Assembly (NCBI RefSeq): GCF_019721995.1
Contig: NZ_BLYC01000009.1
Span: 81,001-145,000, forward strand
DNA length: 64,000 nt
Reading direction: 5' to 3'
Source of the DNA: Bathymodiolus japonicus methanotrophic gill symbiont
GTDB lineage: Bacteria; Pseudomonadota; Gammaproteobacteria; Methylococcales; Methylomonadaceae
The stretch's first letter is position 1; each line of letters starts with the position of its first letter. Made by a program: the position numbers and the translations under genes. Below the pieces are notes generated by a model. That model ran no database searches. It was given only the letters and a program-made list of their open reading frames with translations, and was not told the origin of the DNA. This document shows, piece by piece, positions 10,030 through 20,945 of this stretch.

Positions 10030-10330
10030 CGCTGCCAGCCATGGAGAGCGAAAGCGAGGGCTGGTAGTCCCCAGAAGGCGTAGGGCCGTTGTTTTGTCGG
10101 AATCGTAGCGCTAGCGTAGGTGTAGACAAAATAAAAGGCATTCCGAAACGCCGTCCAGTCATTTGAGGGAGTGTTACGAAGCCAGCACCGAGTTTACGAT
10201 GGTAATGGCGAAGTGGCACGTACGCAGGACGTCTGGGGCGCCGAAGGCATTAGTGGTCGCGTTAAGTTTTTGCCGCTTGCTTGGGCTGGGATGCCCAAAA
10301 CAAGCTTTCGCAAAAATAGCGACTCCCCGA
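10030..10330 (-). repeat. CAGCG element, type D (301 bp), inside the IS-B transposase gene
   Basis: The only copy with the type A left end (TCGGGGAGTCGC) and a type C-like right end (CCAGCC..GGCTGG hairpin, then CAGCG). The middle has diverged in sequence but keeps the TTTTGTC/GACAAAA stem. Compared with intact IS-B the insertion is seamless between CACCAAC and ACTGCAATG. Confidence 0.88.
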
Positions 10331-10505
10331 GTTGGTGAATATGTTCAGAGAGTGGTAGGTCTTTAAGCATGGGTGATATCCGTTTATGATGTGATTAAAA
10401 TCAAAAAGATGAAAATATTCGAGTGGTGCTACCTTCAGGTAGGTTATAGGCTGCTTTGTTTAGGTACTTCTTCTTTCAATGGGAACACTGATGTTATTTA
10501 TACTG

Positions 10506-11381
10506 TTAGCCATTTGAAATAAGTTCTTTCATGGCTATGCCCATTTTTGAAGGTGAATTAACCACCTCAACTCCTGCCGCTTTTAATGCAGAAACTTTAC
10601 CTTCTGCTGTTCCCTTGCCGCCGGTGACGATAGCGCCTGCATGTCCCATGCGTTTGCCTGCTGGCGCGGTTAAGCCGGTAATATAGGCTACCACAGGCTT
10701 AGTCACATGATTTTTAATATATTCGGCCGCTTCTTCCTCTTCGCCACCGCCAATTTCACCGACCATAATAATACCCTGAGTCGAGTCATCTGCCTGGAAG
10801 CGGCTGATTACATCAATAAAATTCATGCCGTGGATAGGATCGCCGCCGATACCGACACAGGTACTTTGCCCCAGGCCTTGCTGGGTAGTCTGATGCACAG
10901 CTTCGTAAGTTAATGTTCCGGAGCGGGAGACGATGCCGATAGATCCGGGCAGATGTATACTGCCGGGCATAATACCTATTTTGCAGGCTTCAGGGGTGAT
11001 AATACCTGGGCAGTTAGGGCCGATGAGCAACGCATCGCTTGTTGCCATTGCCGCTTTGACCCGCAACATTTGTAATACTGGAATGCCTTCGGTAATGCAG
11101 ATGATTAATTTAATGTCTGCATCTACCGCTTCTAAAATAGCATCCGCAGCAAAAAATGGCGGTACATAAATAACGCTGGCATCAGGCTTAGTGATTGCAT
11201 AGGCTTGTTGTACTGTATCAAATACTGGTAAGCCTAAATGCTCGGAACCACCTCGCCCTGGAGTCACGCCTGCAACCAATTTGGTCCCATAGTTTAAAGC
11301 ATGCTGCGAGTGAAAGGTGCCTTGCTTGCCGGTAAAGCCCTGGCAAATAACTTTGGTGTGCTCGTCAATCAGAATACTCAT
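10506..11381 (-). CDS. sucD: Succinyl-CoA ligase, alpha subunit
   Basis: 291 residues, full length. With SucC it interconverts succinyl-CoA and succinate with nucleotide triphosphate in the TCA cycle. It has the N-terminal CoA-binding Rossmann domain ([25 protein letters not shown]) and the active-site histidine that is phosphorylated, in [10 protein letters not shown]. It overlaps sucC by 4 bp (ATGA) and is surely cotranscribed. IS-B copy 1 ends only 12 bp after the stop, so the native terminator has been separated from the gene. In some methylotrophs the related malate-CoA ligase (mtkAB) has this layout; the sequence alone does not settle which. Confidence 0.94.
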   Translation of the reverse strand: MSILIDEHTKVICQGFTGKQGTFHSQHALNYGTKLVAGVTPGRGGSEHLGLPVFDTVQQAYAITKPDASVIYVPPFFAADAILEAVDADIKLIICITEGIPVLQMLRVKAAMATSDALLIGPNCPGIITPEACKIGIMPGSIHLPGSIGIVSRSGTLTYEAVHQTTQQGLGQSTCVGIGGDPIHGMNFIDVISRFQADDSTQGIIMVGEIGGGEEEEAAEYIKNHVTKPVVAYITGLTAPAGKRMGHAGAIVTGGKGTAEGKVSALKAAGVEVVNSPSKMGIAMKELISNG

Positions 11382-12547
11382 AAACGTGCTCCTGCAAGGC
11401 TGACCGCTTGTTCGGCTCCATGATCCAGATTATCCGCAGAAAATATATTTGGCGCGGCCCCCTGCAATAGCAAACGTCCTTCTTCTGCGTGGGTTCCTTC
11501 CAGCCGGACTATAACCGGCAAGTTAGTTTTAATTTGCTGTAACGCGCCAAGAATACCCTGGGCAATAACATCACAATGCACGATACCACCAAATATATTC
11601 ACCAGTACCGCCTGTACATTTTTATCCGAGACAATCAGCTTAAATGCCTCGGTAACTTTTTCTATGTTAGTCCCACCACCGACATCCAGGAAATTGGCAG
11701 GTGTCCCACCTTTAAGCTTTACTAGGTCCATGGTAGCCATCGCAAGACCTGCGCCGTTAACCATGCAGCCTATATTGCCGTCCAGAGTAATATAGCTAAG
11801 GTCAAATTGCTTTGCCTTGTTTTCTTTTTCATCCTCTTGAGTGGTGTCGCGTAATGCCGTGATGTCCTTATGCAAGGCCAGTGCGTTATCATCGAAATTG
11901 ATTTTAGCATCTAGGGCAATAAGGCTGTCGTCTGCTATTTCAACTAAGGGATTGATCTCTATTTGACTAGCATCTTTATCCAGCAACAGCCTTAACATAC
12001 CGGACATAATGCTGTGCAGAGCTTTTATTTGTAAGCCTTGCAAGGAAAGTGCAAAGGCTATTTGCCTGCACTGATAAGGCTGCAGACCAGCAGCCGGATT
12101 AATAAATACGCTGATGATTTTTTCCGGATTTTGCTCGGCAACGGCTTCGATATCCATTCCACCTGATGCAGAGGCAATAAAACAGAGCTTTTCCTTTTGC
12201 CGGTCGACTAGTAAACTAAGGTAAAATTCACGTTTAATGTCCGAGGTTTTCTCTACTAACACTGAATTAATGGGCAGACCTTCCGTGCCAGTTTGCTTGG
12301 TTACTAGACGTTGGCCCAGCATTGCTGCGGTTAATTCGCTTGCCGCTACCGCCGTTTGCGCAATTTTCACACCTCCTACTTTGCCACGCCCACCGGCATG
12401 CACCTGCGCTTTAATTGCCCAGCTATCGCCGGCTAAAGTTTGTGCAGCAGTAGATGCCGCATCGGCAGTCGTCACGACAATACTGTCGGGAACAGGAATC
12501 AGGTAGTCTCTAAATAGCTGCTTAGCCTGAAATTCATGAATATTCAT
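11378..12547 (-). CDS. sucC: Succinyl-CoA ligase, beta subunit
   Basis: 389 residues, the usual length. N-terminal ATP-grasp domain begins [15 protein letters not shown] and contains [15 protein letters not shown] (nucleotide binding); the C-terminal CoA-ligase part has [13 protein letters not shown] and [16 protein letters not shown]. First gene of a two-gene sucCD unit divergent from hemW. AAGGT precedes the start. Confidence 0.94.
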   Translation of the reverse strand: MNIHEFQAKQLFRDYLIPVPDSIVVTTADAASTAAQTLAGDSWAIKAQVHAGGRGKVGGVKIAQTAVAASELTAAMLGQRLVTKQTGTEGLPINSVLVEKTSDIKREFYLSLLVDRQKEKLCFIASASGGMDIEAVAEQNPEKIISVFINPAAGLQPYQCRQIAFALSLQGLQIKALHSIMSGMLRLLLDKDASQIEINPLVEIADDSLIALDAKINFDDNALALHKDITALRDTTQEDEKENKAKQFDLSYITLDGNIGCMVNGAGLAMATMDLVKLKGGTPANFLDVGGGTNIEKVTEAFKLIVSDKNVQAVLVNIFGGIVHCDVIAQGILGALQQIKTNLPVIVRLEGTHAEEGRLLLQGAAPNIFSADNLDHGAEQAVSLAGARL

Positions 12548-12711
12548 TGAGGACCTTGTACATAGATTAAGAACAGTCAGAACATATGAGTATATATGCT
12601 GGGCATATATATTTCAGTATTTATCGATAAGAAATTTAAACTAGACTCTTATGCTTTAAATTGATCAAAAAACAAGCTGATCATTATTACGCTTCAGCTA
12701 CATAATTTGCG

Positions 12712-12717
12712 TATAAT
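12712..12717 (+). promoter_or_regulatory. Candidate -10 box for hemW-pyrE
   Basis: TATAAT in the 210-bp divergent spacer, about 80 bp before hemW. No good -35 match lies at the right distance, so this is weak. Confidence 0.25.
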
Positions 12718-12796
12718 CAGAAAAATTTAATACGCCTGTATAACTGCCAGTAAACGCATGCTAGCGCAGTATTTGCTGCAATATTATCATCACTTT

Positions 12797-13966
12797 ATGC
12801 AAAACACCCCCTTACCGCCGCTTAGTTTGTATATACACTTTCCCTGGTGTATTCAAAAATGTCCTTATTGTGATTTTAACTCACATGCGGTTAAAGGTGA
12901 CTTGCCAGAAGTTCATTATATTGATGCGCTGCTTAACGACCTGGATCAGGATATCGCCGAGTTCCATGAAGCACGACCTATTCAAAGCATTTTTATGGGT
13001 GGGGGAACGCCTAGCCTGTTTTCAGCCAATCAGCTAGACCGTTTGCTAACAGCTATGCAACAGTATCTAGTGTTTGCCGATGATATAGAAATTACCCTGG
13101 AGGCTAATCCAGGCACTTTTGAAAGTGATAAATTTACTGATTACCGGGCGATTGGCATTAACCGCTTATCAATTGGGATACAGAGCTTTAACGATGCACA
13201 TTTAAAACGCCTGGGACGAGTGCATTCAGCAGACGAAGCTATTCACGCAGTAGCAATCGCCAGGCAGGCAGGCTTTGATAATTTTAATCTGGACTTAATG
13301 TTTGGCCTGCCAGAGAGTGAGGAGCATGATAGCTTGCATGATGTACAACAAGCCATAGAACTACAACCAGCGCATATTTCCTTTTATCAGCTAACGCTGG
13401 AGCCAAATACCTATTTTCATAAATACCCGCCGGTATTACCGGGTGATGATGCTATTTTTAACCAGCAACTCGCTTGTCAAAAGCTATTAGCTGAACACGG
13501 TTATCAGCAATATGAGATTTCTGCCTATGCAAAAAAGGGTAAGCAATGCAGACATAATCTTAACTACTGGTCTTTCGGTGATTATTTAGGCATAGGCGCA
13601 GGCGCGCATGGCAAAATTACGCGCAGCTTGCCAAACAACATCGTACGTACCTCAAAACCGAAACAGCCGGAGCAATATCTCAGGCAAATTAAAGATGATA
13701 GACTATGCCAGGAAATTAAGCAGGGTGACTTGCCACTGGAATTTATTATGAATCACTTGCGCTTAAAACAGGGCTTTAGTCTTGCCACGTATATGCAAAG
13801 AACAGGGCTACCTGCACAATCCCTACAGCCGGCTCTGACAAATTGTCTGCAGCAAGAGCTGCTACTAGAACACCAACAACACTACTACCAGTGCTCAGAA
13901 AAAGGCTGGCATTTTCTGGACAATATTTTAGAAAACTTTCTTGGCACGGATACTACAGATGCTTGA
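12797..13966 (+). CDS. hemW: Heme chaperone HemW (radical SAM, CPO-like)
   Basis: Radical-SAM protein that binds and delivers heme. The [4Fe-4S] motif is CIQKCPYC in [28 protein letters not shown] and GIQSF also fit, as does the C-terminal HemN-type region. I prefer ATG 12797 because PPLSLYIH near the N-terminus then matches the family length (389 residues here); an in-frame ATG at 12758 would add 13 residues. The last codons overlap pyrE by 8 bp. Confidence 0.92.
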   Translation: MQNTPLPPLSLYIHFPWCIQKCPYCDFNSHAVKGDLPEVHYIDALLNDLDQDIAEFHEARPIQSIFMGGGTPSLFSANQLDRLLTAMQQYLVFADDIEITLEANPGTFESDKFTDYRAIGINRLSIGIQSFNDAHLKRLGRVHSADEAIHAVAIARQAGFDNFNLDLMFGLPESEEHDSLHDVQQAIELQPAHISFYQLTLEPNTYFHKYPPVLPGDDAIFNQQLACQKLLAEHGYQQYEISAYAKKGKQCRHNLNYWSFGDYLGIGAGAHGKITRSLPNNIVRTSKPKQPEQYLRQIKDDRLCQEIKQGDLPLEFIMNHLRLKQGFSLATYMQRTGLPAQSLQPALTNCLQQELLLEHQQHYYQCSEKGWHFLDNILENFLGTDTTDA

Positions 13967-14600
13967 TTATCAAAAACAATTTATTCAATATTCGCTGGAT
14001 TGCGGGGTCTTAAAATTTGGCGAATTTCAATTAAAATCTGGGCGTACCAGCCCTTATTTTTTTAATACGGGTCTATTTAACAGCGGTGCGCAATTAGCTA
14101 AACTTGGACAATTTTACGCGCAGGCACTAATACATTCAGGTATAAAAGTGGATATTTTATATGGCCCCGCTTATAAAGGAATTCCATTAGTCAGTGCGGC
14201 CGCTATCGCATATGCACAAATCCAGGACAGCGATATTCCGTTTGCCTTTAACCGTAAAGAAGCCAAAGATCATGGCGAAGGGGGATGTCTGGTTGGCGCA
14301 CCTTTAAAAGGCAATGTACTGATTCTGGATGACGTCATTACGGCAGGAACGTCTGTACGCGAGTCAGTAATCATCATAAATGATGCTGGAGCAACGCCCG
14401 CAGGCGTATTAATTGCGCTGGATAGACAGGAAAAAGGCGAAAATGATATTTCTGCGATACAGGAAGTGAGCGAGCGCTTTGCCATGCCGGTTATCTCAAT
14501 AGTTGCCCTAGAGCATATTATTGAATTTATTGCTGCCGATAAATCTTATAATATAAATATTGCTGCGATCAAAGCATATCAGCGGCAATATGGGATTTAA
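13959..14600 (+). CDS. pyrE: Orotate phosphoribosyltransferase
   Basis: 213 residues, the same length as the E. coli enzyme; converts orotate and PRPP to OMP in pyrimidine synthesis. The PRPP loop is [13 protein letters not shown] and the catalytic loop [13 protein letters not shown]. Start is ATG 13959 (MLDYQKQF), inside the end of hemW; a TTG 18 bp earlier is not needed. In many gammaproteobacteria pyrE follows argB; here it is coupled to hemW. Confidence 0.94.
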   Translation: MLDYQKQFIQYSLDCGVLKFGEFQLKSGRTSPYFFNTGLFNSGAQLAKLGQFYAQALIHSGIKVDILYGPAYKGIPLVSAAAIAYAQIQDSDIPFAFNRKEAKDHGEGGCLVGAPLKGNVLILDDVITAGTSVRESVIIINDAGATPAGVLIALDRQEKGENDISAIQEVSERFAMPVISIVALEHIIEFIAADKSYNINIAAIKAYQRQYGI

Positions 14601-14610
14601 TTATTTTTTT

Positions 14611-14645
14611 GGGGGCGTAGCTAGATCAGCAAATCTCAGCCCCCC
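14611..14645. other. G/C inverted repeat between convergent genes
   Basis: GGGGGC ... GCCCCC around a 22-base loop. The T run lies on the wrong side for a textbook terminator in either direction, so a termination role is uncertain. Confidence 0.3.
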
Positions 14646-14755
14646 CCATCAAATCAACATAGTGCAGCACCGTACTGGATGATTCAATTGTTCATTGTGC
14701 TGTTTTTTATAATCAACAGCTTATAATCATCCTATTCATCAAAATAGCTGCGACA

Positions 14756-16936
14756 CTAGTTAAAAAAGCCTTTTAATAATTTATTAACGGCTTTACCGGT
14801 GCCTTCTCCCAGAGCTTTATCGATTTCTTTTTCGCGTTTATCGATAAATTTGTTCACTTTTTGTTTTTCTTCATCGGTCATCATTTCGTTTATCGCTGTT
14901 AAATCGACTACATAATTCGGTTCTGAGAATGTCCCCCCTACCTTTATAGCAACTGGGCGGTTAGCAATATTCTTACCGCCTTTTTTAGCTTTTGCAACAA
15001 CCCTATAATCCAGTGCTTCATTAACTAAGTTTGCTGTTCCTCCGCCTTTAACTTCTATGGTTGAGGATTCTGCCAGGAAATCGGGGTTATTAATTATGCC
15101 CTTTTTAATCGTCGCGGAGCCTTTAATAACAGTAAACAGGGTTTGTTCATCAGCATAGCTCTGCCGCATTTTCTTACCTTGGGCAGCAAGTCTGCCCAAG
15201 TCTATTATTTTTTGCAGGTTAAACCCTCTGACCGCGCCTTTATCTAATGAAAAATTCAGCGTACCGCCCAGTGCAGATTTTATCGCCGGCATAGTATTAC
15301 CAGTGGTTCTTAGTTTAGCGGCAATATTCGCAAGACCTTTTATTTTTGCTTTGCTATTGGGCTGCAGATCCGTTAACAAAGGCTCTAACTGAACATTGGC
15401 AATTTTTTCATTAAGAGAAATGACCGGCATTTTTCCCTTGGCATTGATAGTGATTTGCCCCTTATAATTTCCTTGATAAAGCTGATCAATCGTTTGTCGG
15501 GTCTTTAATATTCCCTGCCTAGCCTGTAGATTTAAGCTGACTCCCGCCATGTTTAATTGCGCTGCTTTTAGTCTGGCGATTTTTAAGTCGCCATTGATAT
15601 CGAGTGTGCGCAGGGTGTCCATTGGTAGCAAGTCAGTTTCAGTAGCATGTGCTTTGCGTTTCACCGCTGGTGATGTTTTTGCCGGACTGGATTTCTGCTT
15701 GGGCGCAGAGTAACGGTCAACATCAATATTATCTACCGCTAACTGAAATGTAATGGCTGGCTGGTTAAATTGCCGAACACTTACAGAGCCTTTAATATTC
15801 GTATCATCCAGGATGATTTTTAGACTTTCCAGCACTACCGAGTCCGCGCTACCTTGTAAGTCAAAACCCATTGCAAACTGTTGTAACACCTGTTTATCAC
15901 TTGTTTCAGGTACATCTATCGCTAATTGCTGCATCAGCTTTTTAGGGCTAAAAGGTGCAATCTGTATAGCTCCAGTATATTGCAAATCAGTGTTTAGCTT
16001 GCTGGCATTTAATTCGCCCGTTAATTGCATTAAATTTGTGGCTAGCTGTATATTTTTTACAGCTAGTGTTTGTGCCTGCAGATCCAGACTAAACTCGGAT
16101 TCCAGCTGTGTATCTATTTGCCCCCCCGGAATAGACTCGCCTTTGGTCGCAGAATCCAGATGAAAATTTGCCAGTTGAATTTTCTGTAATGCCTCATCAA
16201 TAACCAGGCTGGTCGATAGCGTTAATCGCTCGGTTACTGCAGGGTCGGCATTTTCCAGCAAAAACCCCATTTTAAGGGCGATAGGTTGATTAAAAACGAC
16301 GGCGCCAGAACTAAAGTTAAATTCTTTAACAACGATATGTTGTCCCGCTTGCTGGTCATCCCAGCTGACCAGAGAGTCTTGTATAACAAGTCCGCCAATT
16401 TTGATTGCAGTTAAATCTATAGCCGCTTCTTCTGTCGCCATTTCCTGCTCTGGTGCCTGCACACCAGCTGACTTTGCTTTGCTGACCTCCTTTTCAGTTA
16501 GCTCAGCTGGCTGTTCATCGCCCGTATTTTGTGCTCCTAGGTCTTCCCAGTTAGCCATGCCTTGCTGGTTTTTTTCCAGATGTAATTCCAGGCCTTTTAA
16601 TACCACGGTACTTACTTCTATATGTTTGGAAAATAACGGCAGTAATTTGACTTTAATATCCGCCTCGCCAATTATGACAAAAGGCTGGCCTGCAAACCCG
16701 GCTGCATTACTTAAAATTATTTTTCCCGTAGATACACCTAGCCATGGAAATACAGATAAATCCAGCTCACCTTCTATCTTTAGGTTTCGTCCTGTTTGCT
16801 CATGCACAGCAACTTCCATTTCAGTTTTATAATCGTTTAAATCGGCTACTAATGGAATAATGATTGCCGCAGAAACGATCAGGAATACCAGTGCAAAAAC
16901 AAATATTAAAATACCTTTAAGTATCTTTCCCATCAC
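14756..16936 (-). CDS. AsmA-family inner-membrane protein
   Basis: 726 residues. One N-terminal transmembrane segment (about residues 5-30, very hydrophobic) anchors a long periplasmic part. The start of the AsmA domain (LNDYKTEMEVAVHEQTGRNL, GELDLSVFPWLGV) is clear, and the C-terminal AsmA region contains ALGGTLNFSLDKGAVRGFNL. AsmA-like proteins span the periplasm and are linked to lipid transport and outer-membrane assembly. Single gene, convergent with pyrE; the upstream 220 bp holds no gene. Confidence 0.88.
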   Translation of the reverse strand: MMGKILKGILIFVFALVFLIVSAAIIIPLVADLNDYKTEMEVAVHEQTGRNLKIEGELDLSVFPWLGVSTGKIILSNAAGFAGQPFVIIGEADIKVKLLPLFSKHIEVSTVVLKGLELHLEKNQQGMANWEDLGAQNTGDEQPAELTEKEVSKAKSAGVQAPEQEMATEEAAIDLTAIKIGGLVIQDSLVSWDDQQAGQHIVVKEFNFSSGAVVFNQPIALKMGFLLENADPAVTERLTLSTSLVIDEALQKIQLANFHLDSATKGESIPGGQIDTQLESEFSLDLQAQTLAVKNIQLATNLMQLTGELNASKLNTDLQYTGAIQIAPFSPKKLMQQLAIDVPETSDKQVLQQFAMGFDLQGSADSVVLESLKIILDDTNIKGSVSVRQFNQPAITFQLAVDNIDVDRYSAPKQKSSPAKTSPAVKRKAHATETDLLPMDTLRTLDINGDLKIARLKAAQLNMAGVSLNLQARQGILKTRQTIDQLYQGNYKGQITINAKGKMPVISLNEKIANVQLEPLLTDLQPNSKAKIKGLANIAAKLRTTGNTMPAIKSALGGTLNFSLDKGAVRGFNLQKIIDLGRLAAQGKKMRQSYADEQTLFTVIKGSATIKKGIINNPDFLAESSTIEVKGGGTANLVNEALDYRVVAKAKKGGKNIANRPVAIKVGGTFSEPNYVVDLTAINEMMTDEEKQKVNKFIDKREKEIDKALGEGTGKAVNKLLKGFFN

Positions 16937-17161
16937 TTATCTCCCGGAATTAATGCTAAGTTTTTAAAACGACTGCACATATCTCGCGGCGCAGTTCCAT
17001 TGCCTGGCTATACTGTTTATGAGCGCAGCTATTGAATTCTTTTGATAAACAGTTCTATGCAAGTTCTATTTGACATTATAAACTACCCAATTATTTAGAC
17101 TTCAAAAAAACACTCTGTTTATCAGAAAATTTTTCATGACGACAAAAATTAGGAATTGAAA

Positions 17162-17404
17162 ATGTTAATTTTAATTAAGCTAGCGGCAATTGCCACCGTC
17201 ATCATCTTTTTCCAGACCGGCAAGCGTCACGGGGAAAATGGCTTTAAATGGGCCTTAATAGGCTTTATTGGATTTACCCTGGGCTTTGCCATTTCCATGA
17301 CAGTGATAGGCGAAACGCTTATTTCTATCGTACTTGCCTGTATCGGCGTTTACTTTACACGTGGACAGCTATTAAAAATGCTGACTAAAACCAAAAGCAC
17401 TTAG
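17162..17404 (+). CDS. Small membrane protein of unknown function
   Basis: 80 residues from ATG 17162, preceded by AGGA at 7 bp. Two hydrophobic segments (about 1-17 and 30-60) flank a short basic loop (QTGKRHGENGFKW). A TTG two codons earlier is possible. Followed by a good terminator, so it is a single-gene unit. No family recognised. Confidence 0.7.
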   Translation: MLILIKLAAIATVIIFFQTGKRHGENGFKWALIGFIGFTLGFAISMTVIGETLISIVLACIGVYFTRGQLLKMLTKTKST

Positions 17405-17477
17405 GTGGTTTCTGTCAAAGAACATACCAGCTTAATTCTTTTTTTGCTTACTATGAGTATCTTGCTGGCACAAAAAA

Positions 17478-17506
17478 AGCGGGCTATAAAAAATAGCCCG
17501 CTTTAT
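17478..17506 (+). terminator. Rho-independent terminator
   Basis: Ten-base stem AGCGGGCTAT/ATAGCCCGCT followed by TTATT, and preceded by a run of A, so it can work for both strands. Lies about 75 bp after the small membrane protein gene. Confidence 0.85.
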
Positions 17507-17512
17507 TATTTA

Positions 17513-17717
17513 CTGAAGTTTCCCAATAATTATTTATGGTAAAATTGAAACTATGCTACAACTATATGAAAAAAAATAGTCTTTTCATTCGTTTCAAATG
17601 CTATTGCCTAAGGGGAATTAAGTAGGGGTTTGCTATAAACATGGCAAAACCACCTAAAATAAACCTCGATACACCAGCATTGTGTATTTCAGCTACTCAA
17701 TAATTGGGAAACTTCAG
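17513..17717 (+). mobile_element. 205-bp MITE, copy 1
   Basis: Inverted ends CTGAAGTTTCCCAAT and complement; TTATTTA is duplicated on both sides (17506-17512, 17718-17724). It lies between the terminator and the peroxiredoxin gene. Non-coding. Confidence 0.9.
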
Positions 17718-17736
17718 TTATTTACTATAAACTGAT

Positions 17737-18342
17737 TTATAGTTTGTCTGAATTTTCACTTAGATATGAAGCAACACCCGCTGGCGATGCGTCCATACCT
17801 GCATCACCTTTGCTCCAGCCTGCGGGGCAAACTTCACCATGCTCTTCATGGAATTGCAGCGCATCAACCATGCGCAACATTTCATCAATATTACGTCCTA
17901 AAGGTAAGTCGTTAACAACTTGATGACGAACCAACCCTTCTTTATCAATTAAAAAACTACCTCGATAAGCTACCGCAGGTGCATCACATTCTACATCGTA
18001 ATCTTTAACAATTGAATGTGCCATATCCGCTGCCATTGTGTAACGAACCTGGCCAATACCACCGTCATTGATCGGTGTATTACGCCATGCATTATGCGTA
18101 AAATGCGAGTCAATTGAAACCGCAATCACTTCTACCCCGCGACTCGTAAATTCGTCCATTCTATGATCCAGTGCGATTAATTCGCTAGGGCAAACGAACG
18201 TGAAGTCTAATGGATAAAACACCACAACCGCATATTTACCCTGTGTTGCTTCAGAAAAACTGAAAGAGTCAACAATTTCGCCGTTACCTAAAACAGCAGG
18301 AACCGTAAAATCTGGTGCTTGCTTACCTACTAATACACTCAT
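17737..18342 (-). CDS. Typical 2-Cys peroxiredoxin (AhpC/Prx1 type)
   Basis: 201 residues. Reduces H2O2 and organic peroxides with electrons from thioredoxin or AhpF. Peroxidatic Cys in DFTFVCPSE with the PLDFTFVCP context, resolving Cys in HGEVCPAGW near residue 170. AGGAG lies six bases before ATG. No reductase gene is adjacent. A MITE lies 19 bp past its stop. Confidence 0.93.
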   Translation of the reverse strand: MSVLVGKQAPDFTVPAVLGNGEIVDSFSFSEATQGKYAVVVFYPLDFTFVCPSELIALDHRMDEFTSRGVEVIAVSIDSHFTHNAWRNTPINDGGIGQVRYTMAADMAHSIVKDYDVECDAPAVAYRGSFLIDKEGLVRHQVVNDLPLGRNIDEMLRMVDALQFHEEHGEVCPAGWSKGDAGMDASPAGVASYLSENSDKL

Positions 18343-18512
18343 GTGTTTCTCCTAAGTTTAATGCTCGTGAATATGTTCAAAAATCATGCCCACTCTTAAA
18401 GTGGGATTGTGAAATTCTACACTAAAATGCTAGGTATTTCACAAAACAGAAAAAAATTCTCGGAGTCGCTCACAAAACAGCAAGCCCTTTCTTATTTTTA
18501 TCTGGAAACATT

Positions 18513-18807
18513 CGCTGAAAATCCTGGAAACGGAGCTTTAGCGAAGTGAAGATTTTTAGTCCGCGATAGCCGTAGGGCCGTTGTTTTGTCGGAGTCTGAG
18601 CGTTAGCGAAGGTGGAGACAAAATAAAAGGCCATCCGACACGGCGTCAAGTCATTTGGAGCCTATGTTCCGACCCCTTGTTGGGTCGGGACGAGGTGACG
18701 AGGACGAATCGGGGCCGCCGGAGGCATAAGTGGTCGCGTTAAGTTTTTGCTGCTTGCTTGGGCTGGGATGCCCAAAACAAGCTTTCGCAAAAATAGCGAC
18801 TCCCCGA
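18513..18807 (-). repeat. CAGCG element, type A (295 bp)
   Basis: Intergenic copy between the peroxiredoxin gene and MITE copy 2. Right flank AATG in element orientation. No duplication. Confidence 0.9.
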
Positions 18808-18955
18808 AGATAATCGCCATGTGACAATTTTTATGACAGCAAAGGATAGCTGTCTTTACCGATAAATACCGTAGAAATAAACCAGATACAACAAGGAAAC
18901 ACTACAACATGATTTATCGACAAAGTAACTTAATTGCGCTAGGTGAACTTATTAT

Positions 18956-19159
18956 CTGAAGTTTCCCAATTATTGAGTAGCTGAAATACACAATGCTGGT
19001 GTATCGAGGTTTATTTTAGGTGGTTTTGCCATGTTTATAGCAAACCCCTACTTAATTCCCCTTAGGCAATAGCATTTGAAACGAATGAAAAGACTATTTT
19101 TTTCATATAGTTGTAGCATAGTTTCAATTTTACCATAAATAATTATTGGGAAACTTCAG
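18956..19159 (-). mobile_element. 204-bp MITE, copy 2
   Basis: Same family as 17513, reverse orientation, with CTTATTAT duplicated (18948-18955, 19160-19167). The right duplication overlaps the ATG of the AP2-like gene, so the native leader of that gene was replaced by MITE sequence. Confidence 0.9.
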
Positions 19160-19165
19160 CTTATT

Positions 19166-19671
19166 ATGATAAAGCAGAAACATATTACCGAGCCGGATCC
19201 TTTGGGGTTTCAGGTTCGAATTGTAAGACGCGGTAAAGAAAATAGCCGATATTTTTCACATAAGCTCTGGGGTGGCAAGGGAAAATCCATAAAAGCTGCT
19301 ATTGCGTGGCGTGATCAAATGTTAATTGTTTTAAAAGGTAGCAAGCCCCGTTTTTTAAAGCCAAGAATAAAACCACAACCGGATTAACCGGCGTCTCCAG
19401 AACCATTAAGTTCGACCGTAGAAAAGATAAAAGCTATCTGTGCTACACCGTTTTCTGGGTTTGTGACGGCAAAGCTAAAAATAAAACTTTTCAGGTTGGC
19501 AATGTCAACACTATTAGCCCTGATGACGAGTTACATGCTTTTAGAACCGCGCGTTTATTCAGAAGCTGTTATGAATATGCCATTGATAATGACCTGCCTT
19601 TTGATGATAGTCAGTTTGCTGGCTGGAAAAAAAAGCGCTTATATGAAAGCTTATTCTGTTTTGTTGCTTAA
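19166..19671 (+). pseudogene. AP2-domain-like DNA-binding protein, frameshifted
   Basis: First frame (19166-19387) has an AP2-like stretch, GFQVRIVRRGKENSRYFSHK, with the AIAWRDQML helix. After a +1 shift near 19385 a second AP2-like unit follows: GVSRTIKFDRRKDKSYLCY, then AFRTARLFRSCYEYAIDND, ending at the stop 19669-19671. AP2 proteins in bacteria are often linked to homing endonucleases or phage; here the gene stands alone. Family call is by motif resemblance only. A MITE sits immediately upstream of the start codon. Confidence 0.6.
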
Positions 19672-19932
19672 TACCCAGTGTACTGTCACTTCTGCCCGGC
19701 GCATAGCAGTAAAAATTAAATCGCCTGACTTGACTAAGCTTTCGCTGAATTCAAGCGCCCCTCTCCACACTAGGCTGTTTCACCTAACGTAAGTTAGATC
19801 ACGACACACCCCATACCTGTAATAGGCCGATGCCTGTCTATCAGGCAAGCCAGAAAAGCGCATTTTTTAGCTGCAAACCGGATAATCATATAAAATAGTG
19901 CGCATTCTTTTATTTAATCCCATCAGATCAAT

Positions 19933-20829
19933 ATGCATGCACCTGCGGCTTTATTTGAATCGTCTATCTCTAATCTTAAATTACGTGCGCGCGGAAAAGT
20001 GCGTGATATTTATGATGTAGACAAGCATCACCTGCTAATCGTCACTACTGATCGTTTATCGGCATTTGACGTGGTTTTACCTGACCCCATTCCAGGCAAA
20101 GGTCGGGTTCTGACATCGGTATCTAATTTCTGGTTTAACAAAATGCAGGGTATTATTCCCAATCATTTGACTGACCTTAAATTAGAGGACGTTGTTCCCG
20201 ATGCAAATGAGCGTGCACAAATCGAGGGTCGCGCCATTATTGTCAAAAAATTGCAGCCACTTCCGGTAGAAGCGATAGTACGCGGCTATTTAATTGGCTC
20301 TGGCTGGAAAGACTATCAGCAAACTGGCAGTGTCTGTGGTATTAAACTAGCCCCAGGACTACAACAGGCAGAACAATTACCTGCTGCAATTTATACACCA
20401 TCAACCAAAGCAGCGGTTGGTGATCATGATGAAAATATATCTTTTGCAGCAACCATCCACTTATTAGGCGAAGCATTAGCAACACAAGTACGGGATATTA
20501 GCCTAGAGCTTTATACCACTGCTGCTGCATACGCAAAACAGCGCGGCATTATTATTGCAGATACCAAATTTGAATTTGGCCTGGATGATAAAGGCACTCT
20601 TTATTTAATAGATGAGGCATTAACCCCTGACTCCTCACGTTTCTGGCCTGCAGATCAATACCGGCCAGGTATCAGCCCACCCAGCTTTGACAAGCAGTTT
20701 ATCCGTGATTATTTAGAAACATTAGACTGGGATAAAACTGCACCAGGACCTAAATTACCGGATGAGATTGCCGCAATCAGTAGCCAGAAATACCATGAAG
20801 CAGAGCTTAAATTAACCGCTAGCGCGTAG
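19933..20829 (+). CDS. purC: SAICAR synthetase (phosphoribosylaminoimidazole-succinocarboxamide synthase)
   Basis: 298 residues, the longer family form. Joins CAIR and aspartate with ATP in purine synthesis. Motifs: [12 protein letters not shown] at the N-terminus, [28 protein letters not shown] and [13 protein letters not shown]. Single gene, convergent with radC. The 260-bp upstream spacer contains a short TGCCTG/CAGGCA hairpin but no clear promoter. Confidence 0.95.
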   Translation: MHAPAALFESSISNLKLRARGKVRDIYDVDKHHLLIVTTDRLSAFDVVLPDPIPGKGRVLTSVSNFWFNKMQGIIPNHLTDLKLEDVVPDANERAQIEGRAIIVKKLQPLPVEAIVRGYLIGSGWKDYQQTGSVCGIKLAPGLQQAEQLPAAIYTPSTKAAVGDHDENISFAATIHLLGEALATQVRDISLELYTTAAAYAKQRGIIIADTKFEFGLDDKGTLYLIDEALTPDSSRFWPADQYRPGISPPSFDKQFIRDYLETLDWDKTAPGPKLPDEIAAISSQKYHEAELKLTASA

Positions 20830-20945
20830 GCTGGAATAGCGTAACGTTTTCCGGCAGTAATCCGAACGATTAAATGCGTTAGACTCCATCTAATACAACT
20901 CAATGCTGCATAAAGGGCGGAAAACGCTACGTTATACCGCCCTAC
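20828..20945. repeat. Long inverted repeat between purC and radC ends
   Basis: About 27 bp at each side are complementary (with mismatches): AACGTTTTCCG on the left, CGGAAAACGCTACGTTATA on the right. It starts at the purC stop and ends at the radC stop, so it may act as a two-way transcription end or be a small palindromic intergenic repeat. Confidence 0.6.

Larger units (their letters stand above)
6938..10370 (-). pseudogene. IS-B transposase interrupted three times
   Basis: The reading frame starts at 10370 and ends inside the terminal repeat at 6938. It is split by the type D element after about 14 codons, by the type A element near codon 148, and by IS-A copy 2 near codon 240. Intact copies of the same 432-residue IS4-family protein at 43944 and 53458 show the uninterrupted sequence, so each junction can be read exactly. 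Not functional. Confidence 0.88.
6936..10493 (-). mobile_element. IS-B copy 1 (IS4 family), swollen to 3.6 kb by nested insertions
   Basis: Ends carry CATCAGTGTTCCC and its complement. Flanks TTATTCAT and TTATTTAT are an 8-bp duplication with one mismatch. Inside are IS-A copy 2 (7558-9089), a type A element (9342-9637) and a type D element (10030-10330). The element sits between the HvfA-like gene promoter region and the stop codon of sucD. Confidence 0.88.

Noticed and set aside
19463..19792. A hydrophobic 109-residue frame
   Set aside because: It overlaps the second AP2-like unit in another frame and has low-complexity hydrophobic content typical of a shadow frame.
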